NCBI GenBank assembly: GCA_963662155.1 | Contig: OY759263.1 | Span: 1,856,595 to 1,920,594 of the forward strand | Direction: 5' to 3' | DNA length: 64,000 nt | From: Lamellibrachia columna | Lineage: Eukaryota; Annelida; Polychaeta; Sabellida; Siboglinidae | Part shown: piece after piece, positions 50,036-60,004 of the stretch | Position numbering within the stretch: the first letter of the stretch is position 1 | How the letters are laid out: each line of letters begins with the position of its first letter | Notes under the pieces: model-generated | What the model saw: only the letters and a program-made list of their open reading frames with translations | Database searches by the model: none | Told to the model about the DNA's origin: nothing | Translations under genes and position numbers: made by a program

Positions 50036-50349
50036 TTAAACATGTATTATATTTCACAGACATGTTGCCAAGTCACAAGCTGTCAAGTCGAGTCTCTAGT
50101 CATTGACCTGCAAATCAAGTCAAGTCTCAAGCCAATGATCTCCAAATGGGCGACTCAGTTAGACTCGAGTCAACAAGTCTGATATTTCACCATACCATGG
50201 ACACTACATAATTATTATATGTTACCTTGATCACCATCTTTTATTTGCCTTTGATGGCTATCTTATTAAATCTTGTTAACAATCACTGAATTTATGTTAT
50301 AATTAGTGCATATAATAATAATATGTTGTTATTTAACAAAAACACTCAC
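50036..50349. other. Presumed intron; AAGTC-rich piece and possible LINE tail
   Basis: Bases 50,066-50,180 have many AAGTC/GAGTC words (CAAGTCAAGTCTCAAG). At 50,250-50,282 GATGGCTATCTTATTAAATC then TTGTTAAC resembles the CR1-like 3' tail and could be a very short insertion. On the minus strand this region is the intron between the two transposase exons. Confidence 0.4.
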
Positions 50350-50506
50350 CATTACATTTATGCTGTGCTTCCCCTTTCTGTTAACAAACGCATTTTCGTG
50401 TTGTCTAGGTCCCAGGATGTCTATGTGTGTGCCGTCAACAGTGCCCACAACTCGTGGGAAACCTCCAACAACATTCAATGATTGGGCCAGTTTAGCCAGT
50501 TGTTCG
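50350..50506 (-). pseudogene. Harbinger transposase DDE exon (first catalytic Asp)
   Basis: A 157-bp minus-strand exon with acceptor TTTTAG at 50,512-50,507 and donor ATG|GTGAGTGTT at 50,350/50,349. It encodes EQLAKLAQSLNVVGGFPRVV then GTVDGTHIDILGP, QHENAFVNRKGKHSINVM. The G-V-D-G-T-H-I block with its catalytic Asp, followed by ...NRKG.HSINV, is the signature of PIF/Harbinger (HARBI1-like, DDE_Tnp_4) transposases, nucleases that cut and rejoin transposon ends. No stop lies within the exon. Flanking splice sites imply an intron-containing transposase gene whose other exons are damaged, so the locus as a whole is a pseudogene. Confidence 0.85.
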
Positions 50507-50904
50507 CTAAAATAAATTAATTGTTGACATAAACTTCATAATTTTACAAGATTGCAGTTGCGTTTTAAACTTATTATTATTAATATTTCCATAGTTCTCT
50601 GTGTTTAGCATTGTACCTCTGCTCCTGTTCAAATGTTATTTCAGTAATCGTAAATAGGATGTTACATATACATATTTCAATGCTCAAGTATAAAAAGGTA
50701 TTTAAAAAGGTTTAAGTACTTTAACAAATACTAATTTACTTACTGGTGTACTGTGTATATGTGTGTTAAATATCATTTTAGGTACAACAAACTATACCAT
50801 AATACTCAATATTTTACTTCATATTCAAATATATATTTTCTGTGGAATTTTGCACACATACACACAAGTGCACATGTTTACATGCATTAATTTATGTCTG
50901 TGCA
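50507..50904. other. Presumed intron of transposase gene
   Basis: AT-rich sequence, no exon recognised. It is interrupted on its far side by the CR1-like LINE. Confidence 0.4.
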
Positions 50905-53455
50905 GAATGATTTAACAAGATTTACCATCCAAGCCAAAGGCCCAGATGGCAAGTGGACAAGGAAGCCATTGGCTTATCGAGAGTCCAACAATGTTCATTT
51001 ACTTATAACCCGCCCTCCTGAGATATGTGTCAACCTTGTTTTTAAACATATTCACGCTGCTAGCAGTTACACAATCTGTAGACAATTTGTTCCATTCATT
51101 TATTGTCCTCTGTGAGAACGAATGCTTCCTGATGTCCAATCTACATTGATCCTTTACTAATTTTACCTCATGTCCTCTAGTTCTGCTATCCTTCTTGAGT
51201 GAGAAAAACATATTTCTATCAATATTTTCATACCCATTCAATATCTTAAAAACTTCAATCTGATCTCCTCTTAACCTCCTTGTCTCTAGAGTTGTTAAAC
51301 CACATTCTTTCAGGTGTTCTTCATAACTAAGGTCTCTCAGTTCTGGAATCATTTTAGTTGCTCTCCTTTGTATGCGCTCAAGCGTATTTTATCGTTCTTA
51401 CGATACGGTCTCCATGCTTGTATACAGTATTCTAAATGAGGTCTAACTATTGCTTTATAAACAGGTATAATTAACTTTTTTCCCTTGTATGTTATGTTTC
51501 TTCTAATCAATCCAAGAATTTTATTTCCCTTTGAAGCTGCAATACCACACTGCTCTGAAACTTTCATATCAGCGCTTATTGTAACTCCTAAGTCCTTTTC
51601 TTTTACAGTAGTACCCAGAACAGTATCTCCCATTTTATAGTTTACATTCAAGTTCCCATGTCCTGTATGTAGGCATTTACATTTCCCAAAATTGAACAAC
51701 ATCTGCCATTTCTCAGACCATTTCACTAATCTGTCTAGATCGTTTTTGTAAATGTTGTTTATCACCATCAGTATTAACCTTTCTAAACAGTTTTGTGTCA
51801 TCCGCAAATTTCAGTACGTTACTTGTTATACTGTCATCCAAGTCATTGATATATATTAAGAATAATATAGGTCCTAACACTGATCCTTGAGGTACCCCAC
51901 TCAAAACCAATTTCCAATTTGAAACTTCTCCATCTACTACAACTCGTTGTCTTCTGTCAGTCAGCCATTGTTCGATCCAGTTAGTTATCCTATCCCCGAT
52001 ACCATGGGCTTTTAATTTAAGTAGTAATCTTTGATGTGGCACTTTGTCAAAAGCTTTCTGAAAATCTAAGTAGATAATATCTACTGGCAATCCCACGTCT
52101 ATCCACTTAGTGATTTCTTCCAAAAAACAACATATTTGTTAAGCATGACCTCGCTTTAAGGAATCCATGTTGAGATGAATTTAATAATTTATGCTTAACG
52201 AGGAAGTCCACCATATGGTCTTTAATTAACCTTTCTAATAATTTACAAATCACTGACGTAAACTCACTGGTCTGTAATTCTCTGACTTATTTCTCGAACC
52301 CTTTTTAAATAATGGTATGATGTTTGCTTCTTTCCATTCAAACGGAACAACTCCCTCTTTTAATGACAAGTTGAATACTCTTGCAAGTGGTATACTGATT
52401 TGTTCTACTGTTTCCATTAGTAATTTTGGAGGAATCCCATCCACTCCCGGTGATGTGTTATCCTTCATTGCCTTTATTTTCTTAGCTACCAATTCTGGAG
52501 TTACAACTAACGGACCTAAATAGTAATATTTAGCCTCCTGAAATTGAGCATCAGCAACTGGTAATGAACTAATATCTTCTTTGGTAAACACTGAACTGAA
52601 GTAACCATTTAGGTCTTCCGCCATTAAAAACCCGTGATATTATATTTCCAGCACTGTCTTCTAGAGGTCCAACCTTGTCTTGTACGTTTTGTTTACTCCT
52701 GACATATGCATAAAAACTCTTGCTGTCATTTTTTATGTTACATGCTAGTTTTTGCTCATAGCTTCTTTTAGATTGTCTGATTTCAGTTGTAGCTGCATTA
52801 AGTGCCTCTTTGTAATTTGCATAGTCTTCTTCCTTTCTGGTACGCCTATAAACCCTCCACATAGTTTGTTTTAACACTATTTTTCTAATAGCCTCTTTTG
52901 ACAAGTGTTTCTTTCTACACCGTTTTCCTTGTTTTTGGAAGGGAACAAATTTATCGATGATGCTCTCAATTTCATATTTTAGAATATTCCAACATTCAAT
53001 TGCGGTCTTATTCATCAGCATGTTATTCCAATCTAGCTTTGCTAAATATTTTCTCATATCTTTGTAGTTACCTTTGTGGAAGTTTCTCTTGTACGCTTTC
53101 TTATTTTTACTTTCTGATTTTACATTGATGTCAAAATGTATTTGATTATGGTCACTGTTACCCAATGGTTCAAATATTTTTACATTGTCCACTAATTCTT
53201 TTTGTGATGACAAAACTAAATCTAATACATTTTCTCCCCTGGTTGGTTCTAGCACGTGCTGAGTAAGAAAGCTATCCTGGATTAAAAATAGAAATTGTTG
53301 GTCATCACCCCCTGTACTCTCTAGAGAATTCCATTGTATGTGTCCATGGTTAAAATCTCCCATTATGATACATTCCCCTTTACTAACTTCCTTTATAGCG
53401 TTTTTTATTTTTGTGTTGTCCTCTTCGTTTATGTTTGGACTTTGATGTAACTTAA
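50905..53455 (-). pseudogene. CR1-like LINE ORF2, longest copy, 5'-truncated
   Basis: Minus strand: endonuclease C-terminal half (GECIIMGDFNHGHIQWNSLE, NSDHNQIHFDIN), linker (KAYKRNFHKGNYKDMRKYL, KKHLSKEAIRKIVLKQTMW), RT (SPGVDGIPPKLL, IIPLFKKGSRNKSENYRPVS, IIYLDFQKAFDKVPHQRLLL, GVPQGSVLGPILFLIYINDL, FADDTKLF), then the C-terminus and the 3' UTR with one clear decamer at 50,908-50,921. At least five single-base indels break the frame, near 52,625, 52,250, 52,130, 51,750 and 51,385. Compared with 42.3-43.7 kb most changes are single substitutions, so the copies are close relatives. The N-terminal endonuclease and ORF1 are missing. It is nested in the Harbinger-type element. Confidence 0.93.
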
Positions 53456-53924
53456 GTCTTAACAAGACGTACATAATGTTTTCACAAATAATAAAACAAT
53501 TATATTTCTCATTAAAACGAAATGCTGTTTTGGAAGTAATTAAATAATAAGAAATGCATGCTACTATAAACCATTGCATTGCCATTGGCATTGCCATTGG
53601 CATTGCCTTGGCAAAGTCAGTATTAGTAGACAGCGTTGTCACCGTTGACAGCTGCTGGGTTAACTGGGGCAAAGCTCTTGCCCGACATTTTAGTAAACCA
53701 TAGGCACAGTTACATATTATGGAAGTGTTTTCGCAAGTTCACTTATTTGTGAGTTTTACAATAACTTACGGCGCTATGCTGCAACACGAATAGAACACAT
53801 ACCAAACGATCCCTTCGCAACCTTGACCTTCGGCTTCACGTTTGTTTATTTTCATTGCATGAGCTTGACGTAGCTTGAACGCGATAGTATTTATTTATAG
53901 ATATATATTATAATATAGGTAAAG
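53456..53924. other. No exon recognised
   Basis: Interior of the Harbinger-type element between LINE and inverted-repeat insertion. Contains a short CCATTGGCATTG repeat (53,571-53,607). Nothing else identified. Confidence 0.4.
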
Positions 53925-55180
53925 GTGCATTAGTTTGGCCGAAATTATTAACGCTATTAAACGACTTTTTACCTAATGTTTTCGATGCTAATGTGTTCTT
54001 TGCAATACTCTCCATCGGATCAGGTACAAAACGGACTAATATTTGTAAAAAAAATATTGTGCTTTTCCGCAGTTTCAGTGCCCAAAACAACGCTATGCCG
54101 GCAATAGCCGGTGTTGTTAATATACCGATCATCCGAAATGTGCTGTAACAATATCACGTTGGTATCAGAACCGGAAAGGCGATTTCACTGGCAAATATTC
54201 CGTACCGCAGTAAAAGAAAAGACAAAAAATAGAAGAAAAAGTGAAATTTAATGTTACAAAAAACTCCCCAAAAATCGAACCGGATAGGTAATTGTGAAAT
54301 TCCCAAGAAAATCCACCGACAAATATCTCGACAAAAAATATAGGATAATGTAAAAAACAAAGACATCGCACATATATACAAGTATAATTAAAAGTTCACA
54401 GGTCGTGCGCATATCTTTAAATCTTACTCATAAACAAGTGTCTTGCTTGTCCAAATCACACAAATCAGTAATAAATAATTCTTTAGGGGACTGTCAGGAC
54501 AAAATCATGACATTGAAGTGTTTCTTTTTGACATTACTAATGTTTGGACGGTATCATGAGGAAAATCGGACATTTCAATACAAAATGATGTTGTCGTTTT
54601 GGAAACTGCAGCCATGGTGAATTTTGAGGACGAAATTTATCGAGATATTTTCGTTAAAATGATATCCACAAAACAATTATTCGAAACTAGTCGAAGCTAG
54701 TTGGCTCAGATTTTTTTAGATTTTCAAAATTAAGTTGAACTCTATTTTTTCTTTTCTTAGACTGCGTACAAGATATTTATCAGTGAAATTACCTTTCCGG
54801 TTTGATTTTTTTGGGGGCTTTTAAAAAAAAAATTATTTTTCGTAACATTAAATTGCACTTTTTCTTCTATTTTTCGTCTTTTCTTTTACTGCGGTACGAA
54901 ATATTTGTTAGTGAAATCGCCTTTCCGGTTTTGATGCCACCGTGATATTGTTACACCACATTTCGGATGATCGCCATATTACCAATACTGGCTATTGCCG
55001 GTATAGCGTTGTTTTGGGCACTGAAAGTGCGGAAAAACACAATATTGTTTTTACAAAAATACGTCCGTTTTGTACTTGATCCGATAGGGAGTGATGCAAA
55101 GAACACATTAGCATAAAAAAATTAGGTAAAAATGTCGTTTAATATCGTTAATAATTTTGGCCAGACTAATTGCACCTGCT
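53925..55180. mobile_element. Large-inverted-repeat (foldback-like) DNA element
   Basis: The left arm (53,926-54,330) starts AGGTGCATTAGTTTGGCC and the right arm (reverse complement of about 54,775-55,180) starts AGGTGCAATTAGTCTGGCC. The arms stay alignable for about 400 bp, for example CAGTGCCCAAAACAACGCTA in both and ACCGGAAAGGCGATTTCACT in both, at roughly 85-90 percent identity by eye. The central ~440 bp is unique and has no transposase. It is a non-autonomous foldback or long-TIR element inserted in the Harbinger N-terminal exon region. Confidence 0.85.
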
Positions 55181-55327
55181 ATATACGGAGATGCCACGCA
55201 CAGTAGTTTGGATCATGTTTCGATCCAACCGATACGCTTTCGTTAGTTCTTCATCGTTCATGTCATTCAAAGTTAATCTATTAAAAAACTCTATCTCTCC
55301 GTAAAATAATGCGTCTTTGGATAACAT
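55180..55327 (-). pseudogene. Candidate Harbinger transposase N-terminal exon
   Basis: From an ATG at 55,327-55,325 the minus strand reads MLSKDALFYGEIEFFNRLTL then NDMNDEELTKAYRLDRNMIQ. The DEEL...YRLDR.MI pattern matches the N-terminal DEE...RYRLSR..I helix region of Harbinger transposases. The frame is cut at about 55,180 by the inverted-repeat element. It lies next to the right end of the transposon, as expected for a first exon. Weaker evidence than the DDE exon. Confidence 0.5.
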
Positions 55328-55561
55328 GTAAGTACGCCATTTTCTCGTTATGATTGATGGATATGTTCTTATGAGCGGTCTAACCTCGTCGTAAGTTATG
55401 AGCGCTCTTAAATTAAGAGCGTTTATATGAGTTATTCTTAGTGAAACGCAATTTTCTGTTTCAACCATAGCTTAAGAGCGAAATCGCGCTTATGAGCTCA
55501 TAAGTATGTTAGTGAAACCGTCCCCTGGTGTCGTTTTTTTAAACTGTGTACACCCCTTTTC

Positions 55562-55576
55562 TGGATCCGCCCATGA
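55562..55576 (-). mobile_element. Transposon-end-like motif GGATCCGCCCATG
   Basis: Inverted copy of the CATGGGCGGATCCAG motif at 45,602, with GGGGTGT also shared a few bases further in. It could be the other end of an element enclosing 45.6-55.6 kb, or an independent relic. Confidence 0.35.
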
Positions 55577-55811
55577 AATGAAATTTACCAGACCAAGTGT
55601 AGGAGCTACTGCATGACTGACCGTATTATCGCCCGACCTGTCCCACATTACTGAGATTATCCGGCATTACGCGGCTCGCACCGGTGGCTCAGCCAGAGAG
55701 TTGTGTGCTGACAATGACTGAAAGAACAACATTTATTTATTGTGTGAATGCTTTGTTTCACATGTGAAGTCCGGCGTACTGGTTTACAACAAGTCATGTA
55801 AATACCAGAAG

Positions 55812-55885
55812 CCTGAATATGTTTAAAAACAAGATTGACAAATATGTCAGAAAGGCGGGTTTCCCGATAAGCGAATATCATTGGT
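55812..55885 (+). pseudogene. Diverged CR1-like LINE C-terminal fragment
   Basis: NMFKNKIDKYVRKAGF followed by GATAAGCGAATATCATTGG corresponds to NMFKNKVDTYLRRAGYK and the 3' UTR start of the family. Short and old. Confidence 0.65.
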
Positions 55886-56645
55886 ATGGTACATTTTAAT
55901 TAATGCGAATAATGGAGAATACATTTAATATAAAATAATCCATCTAATATACCTTTCAAAAAAGTGACTTTAACTTAAAATGGTTACAACTCGCCTCAGT
56001 CTCCCCTACTAGAAACCAGAAACCTATGCTTAATTTAAGTCTTTATTAAACAAAATTGCTAAATGATTGGCATCTTAAGACTCCCTCGTCAACTCATTGA
56101 GCCTATCGCTAATCAGGTTTGTTGATGTTCAGCATTGCAGTGTGTGAATAGTTTAAGTAATATACGCAATCCGTTTAATAATAAAGTTCGAGCGTTTGTT
56201 AAAATCTGAATTTACTTTGGTCGCTAGATCTGGTAACCTGCGAAAGTGTGAATACAGTTTGTAGTAGTAGTAGAGAGAGCCGGACCACTTAGTTAGCCGT
56301 ATTTTGACCGGGCCCGGTCAAGAATAATTGGTTAGTTTGTCCGATGACTTCACAAAACAAAATAAAGAATGTGTGAAAGCGAGCTATATATAGGTATGTC
56401 ACAGTGAACCTTTCAAATACCGATACGCTCCCGTATTTTGATCAATGACGTGTAACAAAACAGTCGTGGTGGGTGGTATTACTTAACTGACCTCATATAA
56501 CCTGATATAGCGAGTTTGTAACCGAATCCTATATGCAATCGTCGTATGCATTTGTTCGTGCTCGTAAATAAGCGTTCCGCAGCGTTATCATCGTGCTAGT
56601 GCGTACTTTGACTGTATCGCCTGTTCATAACGACATCTTTCGGCT
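55886..56645. other. No recognisable feature
   Basis: AT-rich sequence upstream of the SLC22-like exon. No gene or transposon recognised. Confidence 0.5.
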
Positions 56646-56652
56646 GCATTGA

Positions 56653-56868
56653 CACGGCAGTGTGGTACGTTTATTATACATTGCCACGGCAGTGTGTACG
56701 TTTATTATACATTGCCACGGCAGTGTGGTACGTTTATTATACATTGCCACGGCAGTGTGTACGTTTATTATACATTGCCACGGCAGTGTGGTACGTTTAT
56801 TATACATTGCCACGGCAGTGTGTACGTTTATTATACATTGCCACGGCAGTGTGGTACGTTTATCGTAC
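56653..56868. repeat. 31/32-bp alternating tandem repeat, 7 copies
   Basis: CACGGCAGTGTGGTACGTTT then ATTATACATTGC (32 bp) alternates with a copy lacking one G (31 bp); starts at 56,653, 56,685 and 56,716. The true period is a 63-bp dimer. Confidence 0.93.
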
Positions 56869-57034
56869 ATTCACTGGCATTAATGTGACTGCGCGTAAAC
56901 AGCGAGCGTCGAAGGTCGTGGACGGACATTAGCATACAATGGTGGCTGCAGACAGTTTATGCACAGTCGCGTAACTGAATGCGGACATACGGCTGTTAGT
57001 ATATGGGAGGAAATCAGCAAGAATGATCGTTTGA

Positions 57035-57110
57035 CGTGTGTACGCATGCATTTGCATACATATGTATGACATTTGTATACATATGTATGATACGCATATG
57101 CATACATATG
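57035..57110. promoter_or_regulatory. ATG/CAT palindromic words upstream of SLC22-like exon
   Basis: Three copies of CATACATATGTATGA-like palindromic sequence preceded by GCATTTGCATAC, which contains the octamer ATTTGCAT (a POU-factor-type site). Regulatory role is inference. Confidence 0.3.
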
Positions 57111-57192
57111 TCGATTCAACCGTCGAAAACATGTCAAAAAAATATACAATATCCGAGTGAAGCTCAAGTGTGGTCATAGGTCCAAGATTTGT

Positions 57193-57201
57193 TTATATAA
57201 A
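57193..57201 (+). promoter_or_regulatory. Possible TATA box
   Basis: TTTATATAAAG lies 10 bp before the first in-frame ATG (57,211) but 165 bp before ATG 57,367. It would suit transcription starting near 57,225 and translation from a later ATG. Confidence 0.3.
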
Positions 57202-57210
57202 GTCACCTTT

Positions 57211-57750
57211 ATGAAGATAACTATGTCGATAGATGGGATGTTCAAACAGTCTGCGTTGGCTACGACTACAGAGCAAAGTCCACGAGTTAAGCAGGCGTCG
57301 ACCTGTGCGGAGGAGAAGACGGCGTCAGTGGGCAGTCAACAGCGACGGACGCCACAACCAACGACCATGCACTTCGACGAGTTGTTCCCCGTCATGGGCG
57401 GCATGGGTCGCTACCAGTTCTTCCTGTTAGTGCTCGGAGCCCTCGTCTCCGTGTGGTCGGTTGAGGTGCTCACGACCACCTTCATCGCCGCAGGTCTGGA
57501 CCATTGGTGCTCGGTGCCGGCGCTGCAGCGATTACCGCCCTCCCGCCAGAGATATCTCGCCATCCCGCGCCACAAAAACGTCTACAAACACTGTCACAGG
57601 TTCGATTTCAACTATAGTGGCTTCAGCGAAGGTGAACTTGAAGTCTGGAATCGGACGGCGAGAGTCGGTGATGACGAAGTCGGCTATACAGCGTGCGACG
57701 CCGGCTGGACATACAACTTCAGTAGCTACGAGTCGTCAGCCGTGAATCGG
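57211..57750 (+). CDS. SLC22-type organic ion transporter, first exon (partial gene)
   Basis: Encodes the N-terminus of a major-facilitator transporter of the SLC22 (organic cation/anion) family, which moves small organic ions across the plasma membrane. Visible: MHFDELFPVMGGMGRYQ, the family's start motif; a first membrane segment FFLLVLGALVSVWSVEVLTT; then the large extracellular loop with DHWC, NYSG, NRT and NFSS glycosylation sites and CDAGWTYNFSSYESSAV, the family's C..GW.Y....Y.S.V block. The exon ends CGG|GTGAGAG at 57,750/57,751, a good donor in phase 0. Start choice is open: in-frame ATGs lie at 57,211, 57,223, 57,238 and 57,367. The last (ACCATGC context) gives the usual family N-terminus, and earlier ones add a Ser/Thr-rich tail. 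Later exons are not seen in the 6 kb downstream, which is filled by minisatellites. Confidence 0.88.
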
Positions 57751-57891
57751 GTGAGAGAAAAGTCCAATTCGTAAGACGGTTCTGCCTCTTTGATTTGAAC
57801 ACATTGCGTTAATTTGAACACATTGCGTTAACATCGCTAACTTCTGAAAGATAATTTTGCATTACTCTCCTCTGTTGTTTATTTTATAGTC

Positions 57892-57985
57892 GCTATTGTA
57901 AGAATACTGAAAGAATAATAATGCTATTGTAAGAATACTGAAAGAATAATAATGCTATTGTAAGAATACTGAAAGAATAATAATG
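57892..57985. repeat. 31-bp tandem repeat, 3 copies
   Basis: GCTATTGTAAGAATACTGAA then AGAATAATAAT; starts at 57,892, 57,923 and 57,954. Lies in the presumed first intron of the transporter gene. Confidence 0.92.
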
Positions 57986-58194
57986 CTATTGTACCTTATA
58001 TTTCAACGAGGTGCTATTTATAGGCGATAATAGCACCGAGGAAACCGGACTGATTTTCGCTTAGCGACAAAAGTGACAAATATGCTAATCGTCACAAAAG
58101 CGGCCACTGTTATGCTAACAAACAATCTAAAAAATGTCGTATTTGTCGGCAACTGTTATAACACTTTCCAAACATGTCAGAATTTATGATTTTC

Positions 58195-58503
58195 TGTCAT
58201 CGACAAATGTCACATGTGTCATCGACCAATGTCACACATGTCAACGAAAAATGTCATACAGGTCATTGATAAATATCACATGTCATTGGCACATATATCA
58301 TCGGCATATGTCTCACGTGTCATCGACACATATCACACATTTCATCGACAAATATCACACATGTCATCGACAAATGTCACACATGTCATCGACAAATGTC
58401 ACACATGTCATCGACAAATATCACACATGTCATCGACAAATATCACACATGTCATCGACAAATGTCACACATGTCATCGACAAATGTCACACATGTCATC
58501 GGC
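58195..58503. repeat. 22-bp tandem repeat, ~14 copies
   Basis: CATCGACAAATGTCACACAT plus GT, with AAATATC variants. Older units (58,195-58,340) are more diverged. Confidence 0.93.
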
Positions 58504-58675
58504 ACAGCACGAACGACGAAGGTGCACGCTGACTCTTGGTTCGATGCATTCAGATTATCTCGAGAATGTAGTTTAATTGGATATGCCAGAAAACTCTTAA
58601 TCTAACGATTATGAAGATATTGATAACACTATTTTATTCAAACTTAAAGCGAAACAAAAGTCATGGTATTGGGAA

Positions 58676-58812
58676 CTATGCACCTAACAGAGATAACAAA
58701 AACTAACCATGTGCAACCAAAATCAAGAATATCACACCACTGGTTTACTCAGAATGTGTTATAAAAGTGGGAGATTCCGGTTATTTTTCTGTTTGACTGA
58801 AGGCTGACATTT
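58676..58812 (+). repeat. Unclassified dispersed repeat, copy B
   Basis: Partner of 41,875-42,010 (AAAAACTAACCATGTGCAAC ... GAAGGCTGACAT). Flanks differ, so this is an interspersed element rather than a large duplication. Confidence 0.55.
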
Positions 58813-58994
58813 TTACCAGCTCGGCGGATAAGCGCATGCGCAATTCTACGAAAATCGGGTAACATAGACTAGGCATAACGCATCAAGGGAGGCTAGCATA
58901 CACAGAACCAAAGCTGTCTCAAACAAAGGTGATAGTTTGTCAGAAAGAGGACTAGTTTAGTAAACGAACTCCAAAATATGTTACACAAGTTAAG

Positions 58995-58995
<1 letters not shown>

Positions 58996-59042
<47 letters not shown>
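58996..59042. repeat. (TA)n microsatellite
   Basis: About 46 bp of pure TA. Confidence 0.95.
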
Positions 59043-59045
<3 letters not shown>

Positions 59046-59066
59046 TGGGACTGGGCCAAAGTGACC

Positions 59067-59145
59067 TGAATAGCGAAGTGACCGTATTAGTGAGGTGACC
59101 GTATTAGCGAGGTGACCGTATTAGCGAGGTGACCGTATTAGCAGG
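59067..59145. repeat. 17-bp tandem repeat, ~4 copies
   Basis: GAGGTGACCGTATTAGC repeated, with more diverged relatives (GAGGTGGTTGTATTACG) to 59,235. Confidence 0.85.
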
Positions 59146-59235
59146 ACTAATGTCCTATACTTTGCTGTTATTGAAATAATTTAGGACTATCCCAGGGTGA
59201 CCATAATTGCGAGGTGGTTGTATTACGGAGGTGAC

Positions 59236-59580
59236 CGTAAAGCGAGTTTCCACTTTACTCAATAGCCTGTGTCTCTCGTCAACTACTGTGCTACAGCACC
59301 CAGTGCTTGGGGGCAGTAAATAATCATGACATTAACAAGGTTTTCCTAGTAAACGACTGGCGTGACATTCTTGATTGTATTTACAAATGATTATGTTTTT
59401 GTAATTCTTACAGGGACATAGACCCAAAACATAGACCCAAAACCACGCCTCATGTTTCCCTTTAAAGTTTGTTCGTTTACTGCAGGTCACACAACAACCA
59501 ATGTCAGCCAATTCTCATATTGCTTAGATTAGTCGGATGACGGAAAGACGCATATCAACTAAACATTAGTTGATAAGATG
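59236..59580. other. No recognisable feature
   Basis: Contains a duplicated ACATAGACCCAAAA (59,414-59,445). No gene recognised. Confidence 0.5.
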
Positions 59581-59735
59581 ATTATCGTGATTACTACGAC
59601 TCGGTGTCACTTGTCTATATTATCGTGATTACTACGACTCGGTGTCACTTGTCTATATTATCGTGATTACTACGACTCGGTGTCACTTGTCTATATTATC
59701 GTGATTACTACGACTCGGTGTCACTTGTCTATATT
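59581..59735. repeat. 38-bp tandem repeat, 4 copies
   Basis: ATTATCGTGATTACTACGAC then TCGGTGTCACTTGTCTAT, four nearly identical copies. Same length as, but unrelated in sequence to, the 24-37 kb unit. Confidence 0.93.
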
Positions 59736-60004
59736 TGACCCGTGCAACAATGCGAGTAATCTGTATTCAAAATCCGATCTGATACATTTGTTAGCAGAAT
59801 GTAGTGGACCTTGTATTGCCGTCGATACCTCGTGTGACACGAACAAACATTAAGTAATCCAATAGTTTGTCTGAAGACTTCTCACAAAAAATTACATACC
59901 AAAGTTGCACAAACGAATTAGCATATTGTAGTGGATACTAGATAGGTTTGACATTTTGCAAAATGAATTTGAATGAGACTAGCAAAAAATCAAATTGAGG
60001 AGGA
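59736..60004. other. No recognisable feature
   Basis: Spacer between two arrays. Confidence 0.5.

Larger units (their letters stand above)
48186..55545 (-). mobile_element. Degenerate PIF/Harbinger-type DNA transposon with nested insertions
   Basis: The left end reads GGGGAGCGTTTCACTAAGA with GAGCTCATAAGG nearby. The reverse complement of the right end reads GGGGACGGTTTCACTAACA with GAGCTCATAAGC, and each end repeats GCGTTTCACTAAGA further in. Inside, on the minus strand, lie exons of a Harbinger-type transposase (three entries below). Nested inside are a CR1-like LINE (about 2.5 kb), a 1.25-kb inverted-repeat element and a ~100-bp hairpin element. Without them the element would be about 3.4 kb, a usual size for the superfamily. 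The expected 3-bp target duplication could not be made out, so the exact ends are uncertain. The transposase is broken. Confidence 0.6.

Noticed and set aside
53908..54381. Open frames in the inverted-repeat element
   Set aside because: They lie in arm and spacer sequence, match no family, and are not preserved between the two arms.
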